From positions 10,872,175 to 10,936,174 of the forward strand of contig NC_058046.1 of assembly GCF_020085105.1 (NCBI RefSeq): a stretch of DNA of 64,000 bases, given 5' to 3'. Of the stretch, positions 51,439 to 62,759 are shown one piece after another (position 1 is the stretch's first letter; each line of letters begins with the position of its first letter). A program made the translations under genes and the position numbers. Source of the DNA: Siniperca chuatsi. Taxonomy: Eukaryota > Chordata > Actinopteri > Centrarchiformes > Sinipercidae. The notes below the pieces were generated by a model. That model did not search any database. It saw nothing but the letters and a program-made list of their open reading frames with translations, and was not told where the DNA came from.

Positions 51439-51520
51439 AATTACTGTTATTTATTACACCTGTGCTTTTCCTGCTATGACACGTAAAAATGTCTGCATTG
51501 GAAAACATCTTTGACATCCA
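51439..51520 (+). repeat. Partial copy of the ACACCTGTGCTTTT repeat
   Basis: TTTATTACACCTGTGCTTTT followed by a flank containing AAATGTCTGC. It matches the right part of the two fuller copies at 51737 and 61213. Confidence 0.55.
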
Positions 51521-51736
51521 CAGCTGGGTCTCTATAATTCTTCAGTTTAAAATCCCTAGAAATGTAAGTAAAAACACAAAAAATGTATTAATGAGCTACT
51601 CTTGTATCTGCATTTTTACAAAAATGTCTAATCTGACTACAACATTCACAATTTTTTGTATGTATTTACATGTGAACATAAAAGTTCATTAACATATTCG
51701 ATGAAACTTGGAAGAACAGTTTGACATGTCACAGTA

Positions 51737-51965
51737 GGAAAAGCACAGGTGTAAATAATAAAATGAATGATGGTTGAATTCCATTTGGCTGCTTCAGTTT
51801 CAGGGTCCTGCTCACTGTCACACTGGCATGGCTTACTGGGACACTTGAATAGAATGGAGCAATCGTTAATCTTCTTAGAAACACCTGTGCTTTTTCCAGC
51901 TATAAGTCCAAATGTCTGCTGTGAGAAAGGCCTATTCTCTTTTGCCTGCAGGTCACCTGCATCAT
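51737..51965 (+). mobile_element. Short inverted-repeat element with shared 3' flank
   Basis: GGAAAAGCACAGGTGT at 51737-51752 is matched in inverted form by ACACCTGTGCTTTTTCC at 51881-51897, so the core is 161 bp. A further roughly 60 bp (CAAATGTCTGC, then GAGAAAGGCCTATT) is shared with the copy in tmem150a intron 6, so the repeat unit extends beyond the inverted repeats. No coding capacity. Confidence 0.6.
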
Positions 51966-52859
51966 TTTTGGCAGGGCAACATGATTTCTTCTGTTATAGA
52001 GACTTAACATCAGTTGAACCTTTTGGATCTCAAAAGACAAAGACCACAATGTTGCTAGGGTTAATTAAGGATTTGCACTTCTCCCCATTATAGTTTTTGT
52101 GTGGCTGCTACAGTAAAGCATTAATAATTTTGGAAACAAAATGCATGAATTATAAAGACACACTTCATGTATGTTTTGTATAATTATACAAGAGATAAGT
52201 GTTTTATGAAAAAAGTGTATGACATCAATTTGTGTGGACTATCATTTTTGGAAACATATCATTTTAAAACGGACAAAGTCTAATCACGTTCCTCTTCTGT
52301 AATTTCAGAAAATACATTACCTAACAGATTTAAATTAAACTTCACAGTGGACATTCTCACCAAAAACTACAGACACAGAGGTGTCGCACAGCAGGGCCTG
52401 ACAACACTGAGCGCTGCGTCAAGTTAGTTACACCAGATATGGGATTGTGCGAGAATAAAAGCGTCATATTTATCTCAAAAATAACCATATCAAGATAAAC
52501 TGGATTGAACACGTGGTGAAACTTTTGATGTAAATTAAGCTCACATGTAAGGTGATTTATTCCGGCTGGTACAGAATGCGCAGGTATCTCTTTTACAGCT
52601 TGAGGGACAAACTCAGGTGATGGGCATCCTTCCAAGGTATCTACTTTTTTGTTTGAGTGAATACGTTCAGTATATTTTTGTAGCGCTGCAAAGCATCTTC
52701 TATATACACTCATATTAAAACAGCGCCATGAAAGGAACGAGTTTGTAAAAAAGAAACAACTATTGTTTTGTAATTTATAATATCCTAAAAGCCATTCTTA
52801 CAGTGAAACTGTTATGTCTTATTTTGAAAAGCCCAACCGGACGTTATTTATGCGACTAG

Positions 52860-52937
52860 CCTCATCTGCTAAGAAAACGCTGTTTTTAAAGGGAAACCAA
52901 GGTTGTTGAGGTCTGTGGTGGGCATAGCAGGTTGAAG
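52860..52937 (+). other. Possible tmem150a 5' non-coding exon
   Basis: A purine-rich stretch ending GGTTGAAG|GTAGGTG resembles an exon end with a good donor at 52938. GCTAAC and GCTAGC words follow at 53085-53122, as at the other broadly expressed gene starts in the window. The first tmem150a coding exon begins with an acceptor at 57104, so an upstream exon must exist somewhere. This is the best candidate seen. Confidence 0.35.
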
Positions 52938-53301
52938 GTAGGTGTAGACTCATTTTTGTGTACTGACTGTCCCGGTAGCGTCGGTTTTCTTGTCCTCTGA
53001 TTGTCTCTTGTTTAGCAGCTTATCGCTTAGGTTAGCGGAAATCAAGATGCGAGCAAGTGTCAAGTCAAGAAAACTAAAGTGCAAGCTAACCAGCTAGCTA
53101 GGTTGAAGCTAACAATGCTAACGGTACCGTTACCCGGTTCACGAGATGTTGTTCCGTTTGTTTGGTTGCTCAACTATGGATAAATATAATTCGCTGTTTA
53201 TTAAAATACATTGTCACAGTTGTATCGAGTCTTACAAGTACAGTGGCGAATATTTACTCTGAATGGATGCGGGGGGTGGGGGTGTTATGGTCCCCCGTAA
53301 A

Positions 53302-53328
53302 TACACACACACACATACACACACACAG
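53302..53328 (+). repeat. (CA)n microsatellite
   Basis: A short AC run with one AT interruption. Confidence 0.9.
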
Positions 53329-53339
53329 CTTTGCTTTTG

Positions 53340-55120
53340 ATTATGTCAGTATCCTGCGTTTTAGCTGCTCCTCAGATTAGTTAAGACTATTAAAAGAAAT
53401 GTAATAACAGGTATGCTGTATATCTTACCGTCTTGCATCTTAAACCTGTTTATGAACTTTCATCAGTTAATCATCATTTGATCTACTTTCCCATACAAAA
53501 TATCGTGATAACTTTACCTTTTGTGTGGTTGTCACCGTGAGGTTGAAATTTATTTTCTTTTGATAATAATAACCATAAACAGAAATAGTTTTCTGTGTGT
53601 CATGTCACCTGGCCCATTGCAGCAGTGTGAATAAAAACAGAAATTAAAAATTAGATTAACTAGTAACAAGAAAATGAACCTTTAGTTATTTGATTTGTAA
53701 ATCATTACAAGTTACTTGTTGACCACGAATTTAATTTTCATGCCAAGTAAAGAACAACACTATGCAATTTAAAAGATATAGCTGATATATTAATTAGGGA
53801 TGGTGATTTTTTTTTTTCTTTCTCAAAATGATTTCTCCCATGGCCAGAAAATCTGTAGGTCACCGTCTTGCCCAGGCAGTTGTCACCAGTAGTTTAGTAA
53901 TGCACGCATGCATAACAATACACATCAGAGCCTCCATTTTTTTACTGTATTAAATTCTTAAAGTGCTTGTGTGTAGAATTTGAAAATGTCTGGCTTCGAA
54001 AACCCCAGTATCAAAACAGCAGTTCACACCCTTCCTCTTTGCCTGCTGGGGGTCAACAATATCAGGTGATTGGCTGGCTGTTTTTGTGTGTGTCCTGCAG
54101 GCTGCAGGTCTTTATAGTTTCCTTTATGTATTCTCCTAGCTGTGATTTGCAAGCTTCGCTATCTAGTGTGATCACTGTAAAACAACCGCAACTTGCAGTG
54201 AGTATTCTGGCTTTTACTCGGAGCGCCATATTTGACAGCACTTCAAAAGCCTTTGCAAACACTACTGCTGACTGTATACATTCAGAAGAGCTAACAGCTA
54301 CCATGTACACCAAACCATAAGAGGAAATGGCTACACTTTAACATTGAGTGCAGGACAACAACATGGATGTATGAAACAAAGCTGTGTGTGAACATAACCT
54401 TATGCAAATCTAGTCTGTGTTTGTCTATGGAAATGACATGAGAAAAAGAGAACACAGTTTAAACAAAGGAAATGAATGAAAAACATTGGTGACTTGGAGT
54501 TGCACATGATGGTGTATGCGGTGGCTGGGAATAAACCTGTCCATAATTGACAAATTGTAGAAATAAAAAGATTTAAATAGAATTATTTTCTTATACACTC
54601 ACCTTAATCATGAACCAAAAACAAATTTATTTGATTAACGTAAATGTCAGAGGATATTCCATCTTGGCTGAATGTTTTATTTTTGAAATAAAACCATGGT
54701 TACCAGAGCAACCTGTAAAGACCCCGTCAAACGTATTTACCTATTTGAGAGAAAAGTGGATGGAGAGGACAACAAAACATTGAGAGATCAAGTGTTTGGC
54801 CAGCAGCATACTCCAAGCAAAAGCGATTAACAAAAGGGGGTCATTGGGGCGGGCGAGTCATTGTCTTCTAGAGTATGGGGGGGTATCAATAATGATCATT
54901 CTGTCTGCTAAGGCTTTACTCTAACCTTTCACCACACCAAAGCCTTCCCTTTAAAAACTCTCCTTTACTCCTGGTCACTTTTGACAAAACAATCACCTCT
55001 AATGGTGCAGTTGGTGGAAATGGAAATAAATCAGTCCTGTGATTTAATCAGTTTCATCTGAAAGTGTGATGGGGGAAACTGCGTAAAAACATCAACAGAT
55101 TTCCCTTGTTTTAGTTGCAA
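53340..55120. other. Presumed tmem150a first intron or upstream DNA
   Basis: No gene supported. A 117-codon open frame at 53967-54320 has no recognisable domain. Confidence 0.4.
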
Positions 55121-55129
55121 GCCCACTAA

Positions 55130-55460
55130 TGATTTTCATTATATCTGTTATATCTGTTGATTATTTTCTCAATTAACTGATTAGTCGAGGAAATGGTGAA
55201 AAATGCCCATCACAAATTCCCAGAGCCCAAGGTGACATCTTCAAATGTCTTGTTTTGTCCAAGCAATAGCCCAAAGATATACAGTTTGCTGTCATAGAAG
55301 ACTCAAGAAACCAGAAAATACACATTTGAGAAGCAGAAACCAGAGAATTTTGGCATTCTTTCTTAAAAAATGCCTCAAAACAGTTATTGGATTATCAGAA
55401 TAGTTGGCAATTAATGTTCTGTCGATCAACTAATCGATTAATTGCTGCAGCTCTAATAGT
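55130..55460 (-). repeat. Dispersed teleost repeat (ATCGATTAGT type), reverse copy
   Basis: It reads AATTAACTGATTAGTCGAGG, CCCAGAGCCCAAGGTGACAT, AAATGTCTTGTTTTGTCC and GATCAACTAATCGATTAATT, the reverse complement of the series at 39480-39755. This copy looks longer and better preserved. Confidence 0.75.
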
Positions 55461-55469
55461 CTAAAATCA

Positions 55470-57100
55470 AAATGTACTCCTATACAGAGATGAAACTTGA
55501 CGCAGAAGACAAAATGTGGAAATTGGCCAGGACACTCTTTTGAGGTCTGGCTTTGCATAAGTAAGTTAGTTTACAAATGTTTTTTTGTAAACAGTGTCAC
55601 AGCTCTTGTCAATCAGATTTATTTGTCTTTCTAATACCATTGTATTTCTAATATCTAGCCTGATTTCCTGCATCTGCATAGTAATAGGAAATGGTGAAAC
55701 TTTTCAAAGAATAACATAGCTTACGGCTATCATATGAGCTCGCAGCTGATACTCTGTCAGTAAGTGATTGATTACCATTACTGATTTGAAAAACAGATTT
55801 TAAAATATATTTAACAGTAGTGTATGCATCTAAAACTGTCACAATAAGGATTGAAAAATTAGCAAAACACAAATCACAACACCACTAATTCAAAATAGAG
55901 CAAAGATCAAAGGGCTTAAAATTGTTGTGTCAAGGTTTCCTGCACCCCTACAATAATCACATAAGACAGATATAAGTATAAAAACTATTAGATCATTTTT
56001 AACAATGCCTTATTTGTGAGTTTGGCAGTTCTTTGGGAACAAGGGCTCCTTTTCATTTGGATTAGTTTAAGACTAGTTCATCTTAGTTCACTGTATATCC
56101 CCTCTGAGCAAAGGACACACTTGTGACTGTACACTGTGTAAAATGATACAGCCCTGTGTTATCCCATGCTTCCCTCCACCACAGAGCTGTCATTGGCTGA
56201 GTCTTTATTCACACAAGGGTACACTTTGCCCTGACAGTACCTTTTTTACAGCTTGTTCATTTCGCTTCAAGAGGTGCTTGTCTTTCTGTCTCACTTACTT
56301 CACGTACTTGTGCAATCACAGTTAAATAAAACATGGACATCATCAAATTGTAGATAGGGAAGCGAAAAAAAATCTTAGCACACATTCCTGGAGCATGCTT
56401 TAGCTTTCTAAACCATTTACAGTAAACACCAGGTTTTGTTTTCTTTCATTTAGAATCAAAGAGCAAGAGTTTCTCTTTAGGAACATTATTTGGCACTAAT
56501 GTTCAACAATGATTATGATGTTCCAAGAAGAGGCTAAGATTCTAGTTTGTCTAATTTTTCTACTAAGTTGAGCCGGCACCAGTTTGCATTCTTTTATTAG
56601 ACACATTTTCAATTTTTATTACGAGCTCATGAAAAGAGATTCACAGTGATGTGAAAATATTTCTGCAATGTTCTTAGGAGTACAACATATAGACCACTTA
56701 CTAGTTACTTCCTGTCACATGGGCACAGAACGTACGTGCATGTTAGCTGGCTGTCAACTGTAGTCTTTGCAGCATCTTAAAGTGCAACTTTTAACAGAAG
56801 ATGTGAGGCAGTTGGTCTTTGTTGCTTCTTGTTCTTTTGAAGTCAGATTTTTATGTTAAGGCAAGATAGACCCAATGCAATACATGTTGCATTTTGAGAG
56901 TAAGTGAAATGTAGGCAATTACTGACCGAAAAAGACAAAGGCACATGGAGGGAACGTGGAAACTCACAAAACGGTAAATTACAACTCTTCATTACAAAGT
57001 AACTCCTGGAGTATAACTGACATCACAGATTTATGGTTACAGTAGTTTGACTGACTGACTGTATTTTTCATATATTTAATAAAACATGTCCCTCTTTTTT
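55470..57100. other. Non-coding DNA before tmem150a coding start
   Basis: I see no gene or recognisable repeat in this stretch. Confidence 0.4.
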
Positions 57101-57311
57101 TCAGGTTGCTGCTGGTTGCAGGGCCCTGTAGAGCAGAAGAGCTGTGCTATTCCCCCTTTTTCCTCTCATGCCCCCCCGTGTGTTTCCCTGTGTGTAAGTG
57201 ACCCCGCACCCCCACCCACCCCCACCTGATCCCTCCTGTCGTGTCGCCACTCCTGCCTGAAGCCCCCCTCTCGCCCCATGCTTGGGACAAAGCCAGTTCA
57301 CTGCCAGCCCA

Positions 57312-60300
57312 ATGACTGCCTGGATCGTCCTGCCTGTCAGCCTGTCTGCCTTCTCCATCACAGGAATATGGATAGTGTGAGTTACAGTAACACTTGACTG
57401 TGTCACGTATGCTGTCACATTGAAACATAATGTGTTCACATCAAGTGAAGATGGGGCAACAAGTACAGATTTATAGGGTTGTGCAAATGGGCATCACAAG
57501 CTATTTACATGATCAAAAATTAAAGATGTAAATTTCAAACAGGAATGCGTTGATGTGCAAATATGCACACTTGAGATATTCACGCTGTCAGTTAATATTT
57601 GAGTATCTTCATGTGCTCCAGAGAGTATCCTTTCCTGCTGAATGACCCTTTTTCTCCAGCCCAGTATAATCATCTTTCTTGATAACAGCTTGTGTCATCA
57701 GGAATTACAACACACTGTGACATTTCCTGCTTTAAATTATGATGTGTTCCTTGCCCCACAGGTATGCCATGGCTGTGATGAATCACCATGTTTGTCCTGT
57801 GGAGAACTGGTGAGTGATTTTCCTCTCTTGATGTGAGGAAATGGGCATACAACTCTCATATCCCACATTTGTTATTTTTATTTATTTTTTAAATCTGGGC
57901 ACAGTCTGATTCCACAGTTACAGTAGTGAATTAACTAAAATCATTGTGTCACTGCTACAGGTCTTACAATGTAACATGCACAGAGGAGCTGCCCCGACCA
58001 GGCTTCCCCAAAACATGCTGCACCATCCAGGACATCCCCCTCATAAGGTCTCCTGTTCTACTTCTCCTCCTCCTCACTGGGCTTCAAGTCTTTTGTTTCT
58101 GCAGAATACAAAAGCAATTTTGTGTCAGCAAAAGCCCAGAGGCATGAATTAGCACCTTGTTATGTTGTGGCTCTGTGACAGTCATTAACCCACGCTTTGC
58201 ATAAATTGCATTTGTTTAATCTGCAAATAAGCCTCTAACCATGGGCAAGTACAAAAGCACTCTTGTAAAAAGGCATCATGAGACTTGCAGGCTTTTCTGC
58301 AGTGTATGTAAAGTCATCATCTGAATTTCAGTTTTACATCTAGATATAATAAAAGAGCAAAAAGTTTAAATTCTTTTACATTGTTGAATTAGGAAGTGTA
58401 GTTCACATACGTGTAATCATAGTCACTTTATTTGTTCCTGTACATTTTGACTGTACATGGCTGTCTGGTAGAAATACTGGCGTATGATAAAGGTATGTAG
58501 GTATAGGTTATTGTCCTACCTGTAACACTGAGAGCTGTTTTGTCTTCATGTGCTACAGTAAATGTGGCTCCTTCCCTCCTGAAAGCTGCCTGTTCAGCCT
58601 GATCGGTAACGTTGGAGCCTTCATGGGTAAGGCCTCTTTCTGACTTAACTGAATTTAAAACAATACACACACACACACACACACACACAAAGTCGTGTCA
58701 TTAAAAGAGTTCTTTCTTTAAAGGAATAGTACAACACTCTTGGAAATATGCCTATTCACTTTTCTGCCAAGAGTTAGATGAGAGGATTTAATCCACTCAT
58801 GTCTGTACGGTGAATATGAAGCTACTGCCAGGATATGGTTAGCTTAGCATAAAGACTGGAGGCAGCAAATCCTGACTTTGTCCAAATGTAATAAAATTTG
58901 CCTACTAGTGCCTCCAAAGCTCGATAATAAATAAAAATGTGGTTTCACGGGGGGTTATTTACTGGACTATTTCTTTGCCGGGCGCAGTGACTTCCCAGAG
59001 TCTCTTGACATCTCTGTGAGGTTGCCAGGTAACCAGTGGAGACTCCAGGAAGTCACTGCATCTGGAGAGATAAATAATTTCAGCACCGAATTCCCTGTAA
59101 AACAACATCTTGTCGTTTTACACTGGTTTTTGTACAGATTAAACAAACAAGATATAATATATTAATGAGTGAGCTTTGGAGGCGCTTGAAGGCAGATTTT
59201 TTAACTCTAGACAGAACTAGGCTAGCTGTTTCTAGTCTTTATGCTAAACTAAGCTAACAGTCATCTGGCTGTAGCTTCATATTTAGCTCTCGGCAAGAAA
59301 GCAAACAAGCATATTTCCCAAAATGTGAAATTATTCCTTTTTAAAATCATTTCTCTGTGGATAATCCCTTGTCCAAGAAAACACCAAAACCTACTGTGGT
59401 GTAAAAGGGGGAATTAAAAAGCAAACCATTTCTTTATCTTTTTTTTTTTTTCAAATGTCCATAAAAATGCATTGTTAAATACTTATTATTCAATATGCTA
59501 TGAAGTAAAATTGGTTGAATCTCTGGTTAGATCTTCGATTTACCCTTTTACACTGCCTCCTGCTCTTAAACAGAAGGTGAAAAGTGTTTAATGTCTGTCT
59601 CCGCTGTCCATTTTGTGTGTTATATTAATCATCCATGGTGCCCACAGATGGCAGCCACTAGCCTCCAAGAGATACGGAGGGGCTTGAAATAGCCTGTGCT
59701 CTCTAATCAATAATGAATGCGGCTTTCCTTCCACTTCCCCCCTCTGTCCTCTCCCCTGCATGTATCCTCTATGGCCTCCCTCCTTAACCCCTCCTGCCCC
59801 TGTCTTGTTTTATTACCACTCAACTCTGCCCCAATTTTCCCCCCTCTGCCGTTAATTGCATCTCTCCTGCTGTTGTCACTATCGATCTATAATTCACATC
59901 GTTTCTTCTCATTTATTTACATTTTTTATGATCCTCCAGATTGTCTTTTATGTTTCGTTGGATTTTTATTTCTACATTACATTTCTGTCATTCCTTCTTT
60001 TCTCAGCTCCCTTCTCTCTGCTTGTCTCTTACTAGTGTATAAGCTGTCTGGATGCTTTTTTTGTTTTGACAAAAAAATTCTGACCTTTGACTTCCTTCCT
60101 GTTGGTGGCTTGTAATGTTGTTGATCTGTGTTTTACTGTTTTACTGCCTTGGTGGTGGTACTGTAACAGACAGCAACCTGCAGGTTTATAGTTTCTAAAC
60201 AGTGATGCTAAGCTTGCCAGGAAAAGTACCCCAATATACAACCAGATTGACAAATCAGAAAGTCTAAGATCAGCAGAATGGGTGCGGTCACATGACAGTC

Positions 60301-62759
60301 CACCAGCTATAGATAAAACTATAAACAAGCAAGAGCATTATGTTTAAACAAGCATTTTGGAATCTGAAGATGCTATACATGTTTTTCTTGACATTTTTTC
60401 AAATGTCAGATTTCCCCATTCAGTATGAAAACAGAAAAATACCCATTTGTTTACCATGTTAATACCTACAATAACTGAATTAACTAAACCATGATGATTT
60501 CAGGTTTCCGCTAACCCACATTCACATCAAAAGGTTTTTACAGGTGTATTGTGTCGTATTATTTCTATTTTGTGTTATGGATGCAGTGTAAATGTGCATG
60601 TCTTCCCTGTCCTGCAGTGGTGATGGTGTGCCTTCTGCGCTACGCCCAGGTGATCGAACACAGCCACCGATGTTGGGTCAACACCAGCGCTCTGGTGTCC
60701 GGCCTCACCAACGCTGTGGGTCTGGTCATGGTGGGCAACTTCCAGGTAAACTTCCTGCAGCAAATTAGCTGACCTGAATTCACTTTGGTGACCTTCTGCT
60801 TCTTTTTTGGACCTCAGACAAGTACAAACAACCCTTCTGACTACGGTTGTGTTTGTCAGGTTGATCACGCCAAATCTCTACACTACGTGGGCGCTGGTGT
60901 GGCATTTCCAGCAGGGCTGCTGTTTGTGTGCCTGCAGTGTGTGCTCACCTACCGTATGGCTATGACCGCCCTCGACTACTGGATGGCCCATTTCCGTGTG
61001 GCTCTGGCGCTGGGAGCCATGGTATCCCTCGTCCTCAGTATCCTTTACTCAATAGTGGGACATCCCCCTTGTTGTGCAGATACAGGAGTTATGCACTGTA
61101 TGTTATGTCTATACACAATTTTTAATACATGTGTTTTTAACGCTAAGAGCAATTTCATTAATTCAATTCAATAATTTACCTTTTTCATGGGAGACAGTCA
61201 TATCAAGAAAATCACAGGTGTAGCTAATAACACTAATAACGACCTTCTCCCATTTAGGTCACCCAGTTCGAGGGCCCTGATATTGTTCGACCTTGCACGC
61301 TGGAATGACTTACTGGGACTGAGCCATCGTTAACATTATTGGTTACACCTGTGCTTTTCGCTTTTGTGCTCAAGACAAGTCAAAATGTCTGCCTTGAAAA
61401 AGGTCTATTTAACTCTAGTCACAATCTTAAATTCCTGTCAGAGTTCCTTAAATTCATATTGACATCTCTTTTTGTAGATCTGCTAGTCGAGGATTCATAC
61501 GAAAATTTTTATTCTTGCTGTTTTTCATACCTTTAGAAACCAGATTAAACAGGTTTTTCTTGAAGGAATAAGTTGTGGAGGTTGGCTGTGTAACTGCTTG
61601 GTCCGTTTTGGATTGCTCCACCCTGTTACAGGCCTGTCATGGCTCCACCTTGCCATCCAGACATCAGTGCACTCACAGCCCGATCGGGTGGTGGCAGGCC
61701 GATGAAGAGACGTCTTGTTTTCCTCTCCTTTTCACTCCACTAGCTGTAAGGCACATCTGCACAGATCAAGATGTTTGTCCTTCAACTTTTGAGAGAGGAC
61801 AGCAAGGCCACGATAACATCTGTCTGGGCTTGCTCTCACCCCCCCCCTTTTGTGAATGAGCTGATGGCTTCCCTTTCTATGGCGGGCCTCTCTTCCCTGC
61901 CTGCCGCTCGGTGACATTCAGTTAGAAACATGACCGTTGAGCTGTGGGTTTGTCTTTGTCAGCCTGTTGTCTCTCAGATGCACCAAATTGGCTGTTTCCC
62001 AATCAACAGAGAACACTTCACGGCCACTCCTTAACGTGCTCCAATTAGGAAGCAGTTTAGGGGAGACTCCCCACCACTCATTATTGTCATCCGTTATGTC
62101 TGTCTGCCATCTCTTTGTCTGTTTGGCGGCAGGGATAAGAACCTTTCACGTCCTGTTAATTATCCATTTATCCAAGGTGAATATACTGCAGCCACTGACT
62201 GGTATCCTATTTATAAACCCATCTGCTTAATGGAGCTGCAAAGCCAATTGCAGTTTATCCCTAATCAAATAATGAATTCACATCTGTCACCCTGAGGTTA
62301 AGCTGCATGTCATATATCTCATTATGTCATGACTTTGATTCAGGCTTTTTTTTTTCTCTACTTCCTGTAGATTCACTAAAATAGGAAAAGTAGCTCTATT
62401 TGTTTTGCTAACGCATGGACCGGAGATGTCTGTCTCCTTAACTTGTCTTCCTCCCAGGCGGCATCTTCTTCATCCATGAGAGCTTCATCCTGCAGCACGC
62501 TGCAGCCATCTGCGAGTGGGTCTTCACAGTGGACATTCTGGTCTTCTACGGCACCTTCACCTACGAGTTTGGCACTGTCACCAGCGAGACCATGATGACA
62601 GGCCTGCAGCAGAGTCACCACCTCGGATCAGGGGTTATCATGGGCCCCAGGGCCCGGGGCTCGACATTGGGCGGGGCGACTAAGGGCCTCAAGTCCCCCG
62701 GGGGAAGCAGCACATCCACACATCTCAACTGTACGCCGGAGAGCATAGCCATGTTGTAG
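57312..62759 (+). CDS. tmem150a: Transmembrane protein 150A
   Basis: A six-helix membrane protein of the TMEM150/DRAM family. In mammals it works with the EFR3-PI4KA complex that makes plasma-membrane PI4P. Coding exons are 57312-57376, 57762-57809, 57961-58047, 58559-58626, 60618-60745, 60860-61037 and 62458-62759, giving 291 codons (human 271). The ATG exon itself starts at an acceptor (57105). Family hallmarks are [90 protein letters not shown] and the C-terminal CTPESIAML. The extra length relative to human sits in a Gly/Ser-rich cytoplasmic tail. Intron 4 carries an inverted-repeat element and intron 6 another. A candidate ATTAAA polyA signal is at 63888. Confidence 0.96.
58664..58689 (+). 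repeat. (CA)n microsatellite in tmem150a intron 4
   Basis: A perfect CA run of about 13 units. Confidence 0.95.
58718..59344. mobile_element. Foldback/MITE-like element flanked by TTAA
   Basis: The left arm (to about 58862) contains ATATGCCTATTCACTTTTCT, GAATATGAAGCTACTGCC and GGTTAGCTTAGCATAAAGAC. The right arm (from about 59220) is its inverted image: GTCTTTATGCTAAACTAAGC, GGCTGTAGCTTCATATT and AAGCATATTTCCCAAA. Both ends abut TTAA (58718-58721, 59341-59344), as for piggyBac-type insertion. No transposase lies between the arms. The family assignment is inference. Confidence 0.7.
61213..61415 (+). mobile_element. Inverted-repeat element, second copy
   Basis: CACAGGTGTAGCTAATAACA at the left is matched in inverted form by GTTAACATTATTGGTTACAC plus CTGTG at the right (ending about 61354). 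The flank AAAATGTCTGCCTTGAAAAA is shared with the copies at 51439 and 51737. It lies in tmem150a intron 6. Confidence 0.6.

Noticed and set aside
53967-54320. 117-codon + strand ORF
   Set aside because: No recognisable domain. The content looks like non-coding or repeat-derived sequence.
57101-57439. 112-codon minus-strand ORF over the tmem150a start
   Set aside because: Low-complexity antisense frame over a C-rich 5' UTR.
59717-60115. 132-codon + strand ORF in tmem150a intron 4
   Set aside because: Pyrimidine-rich intron read as Leu/Ser/Pro/Phe. The hydrophobicity is a composition effect.
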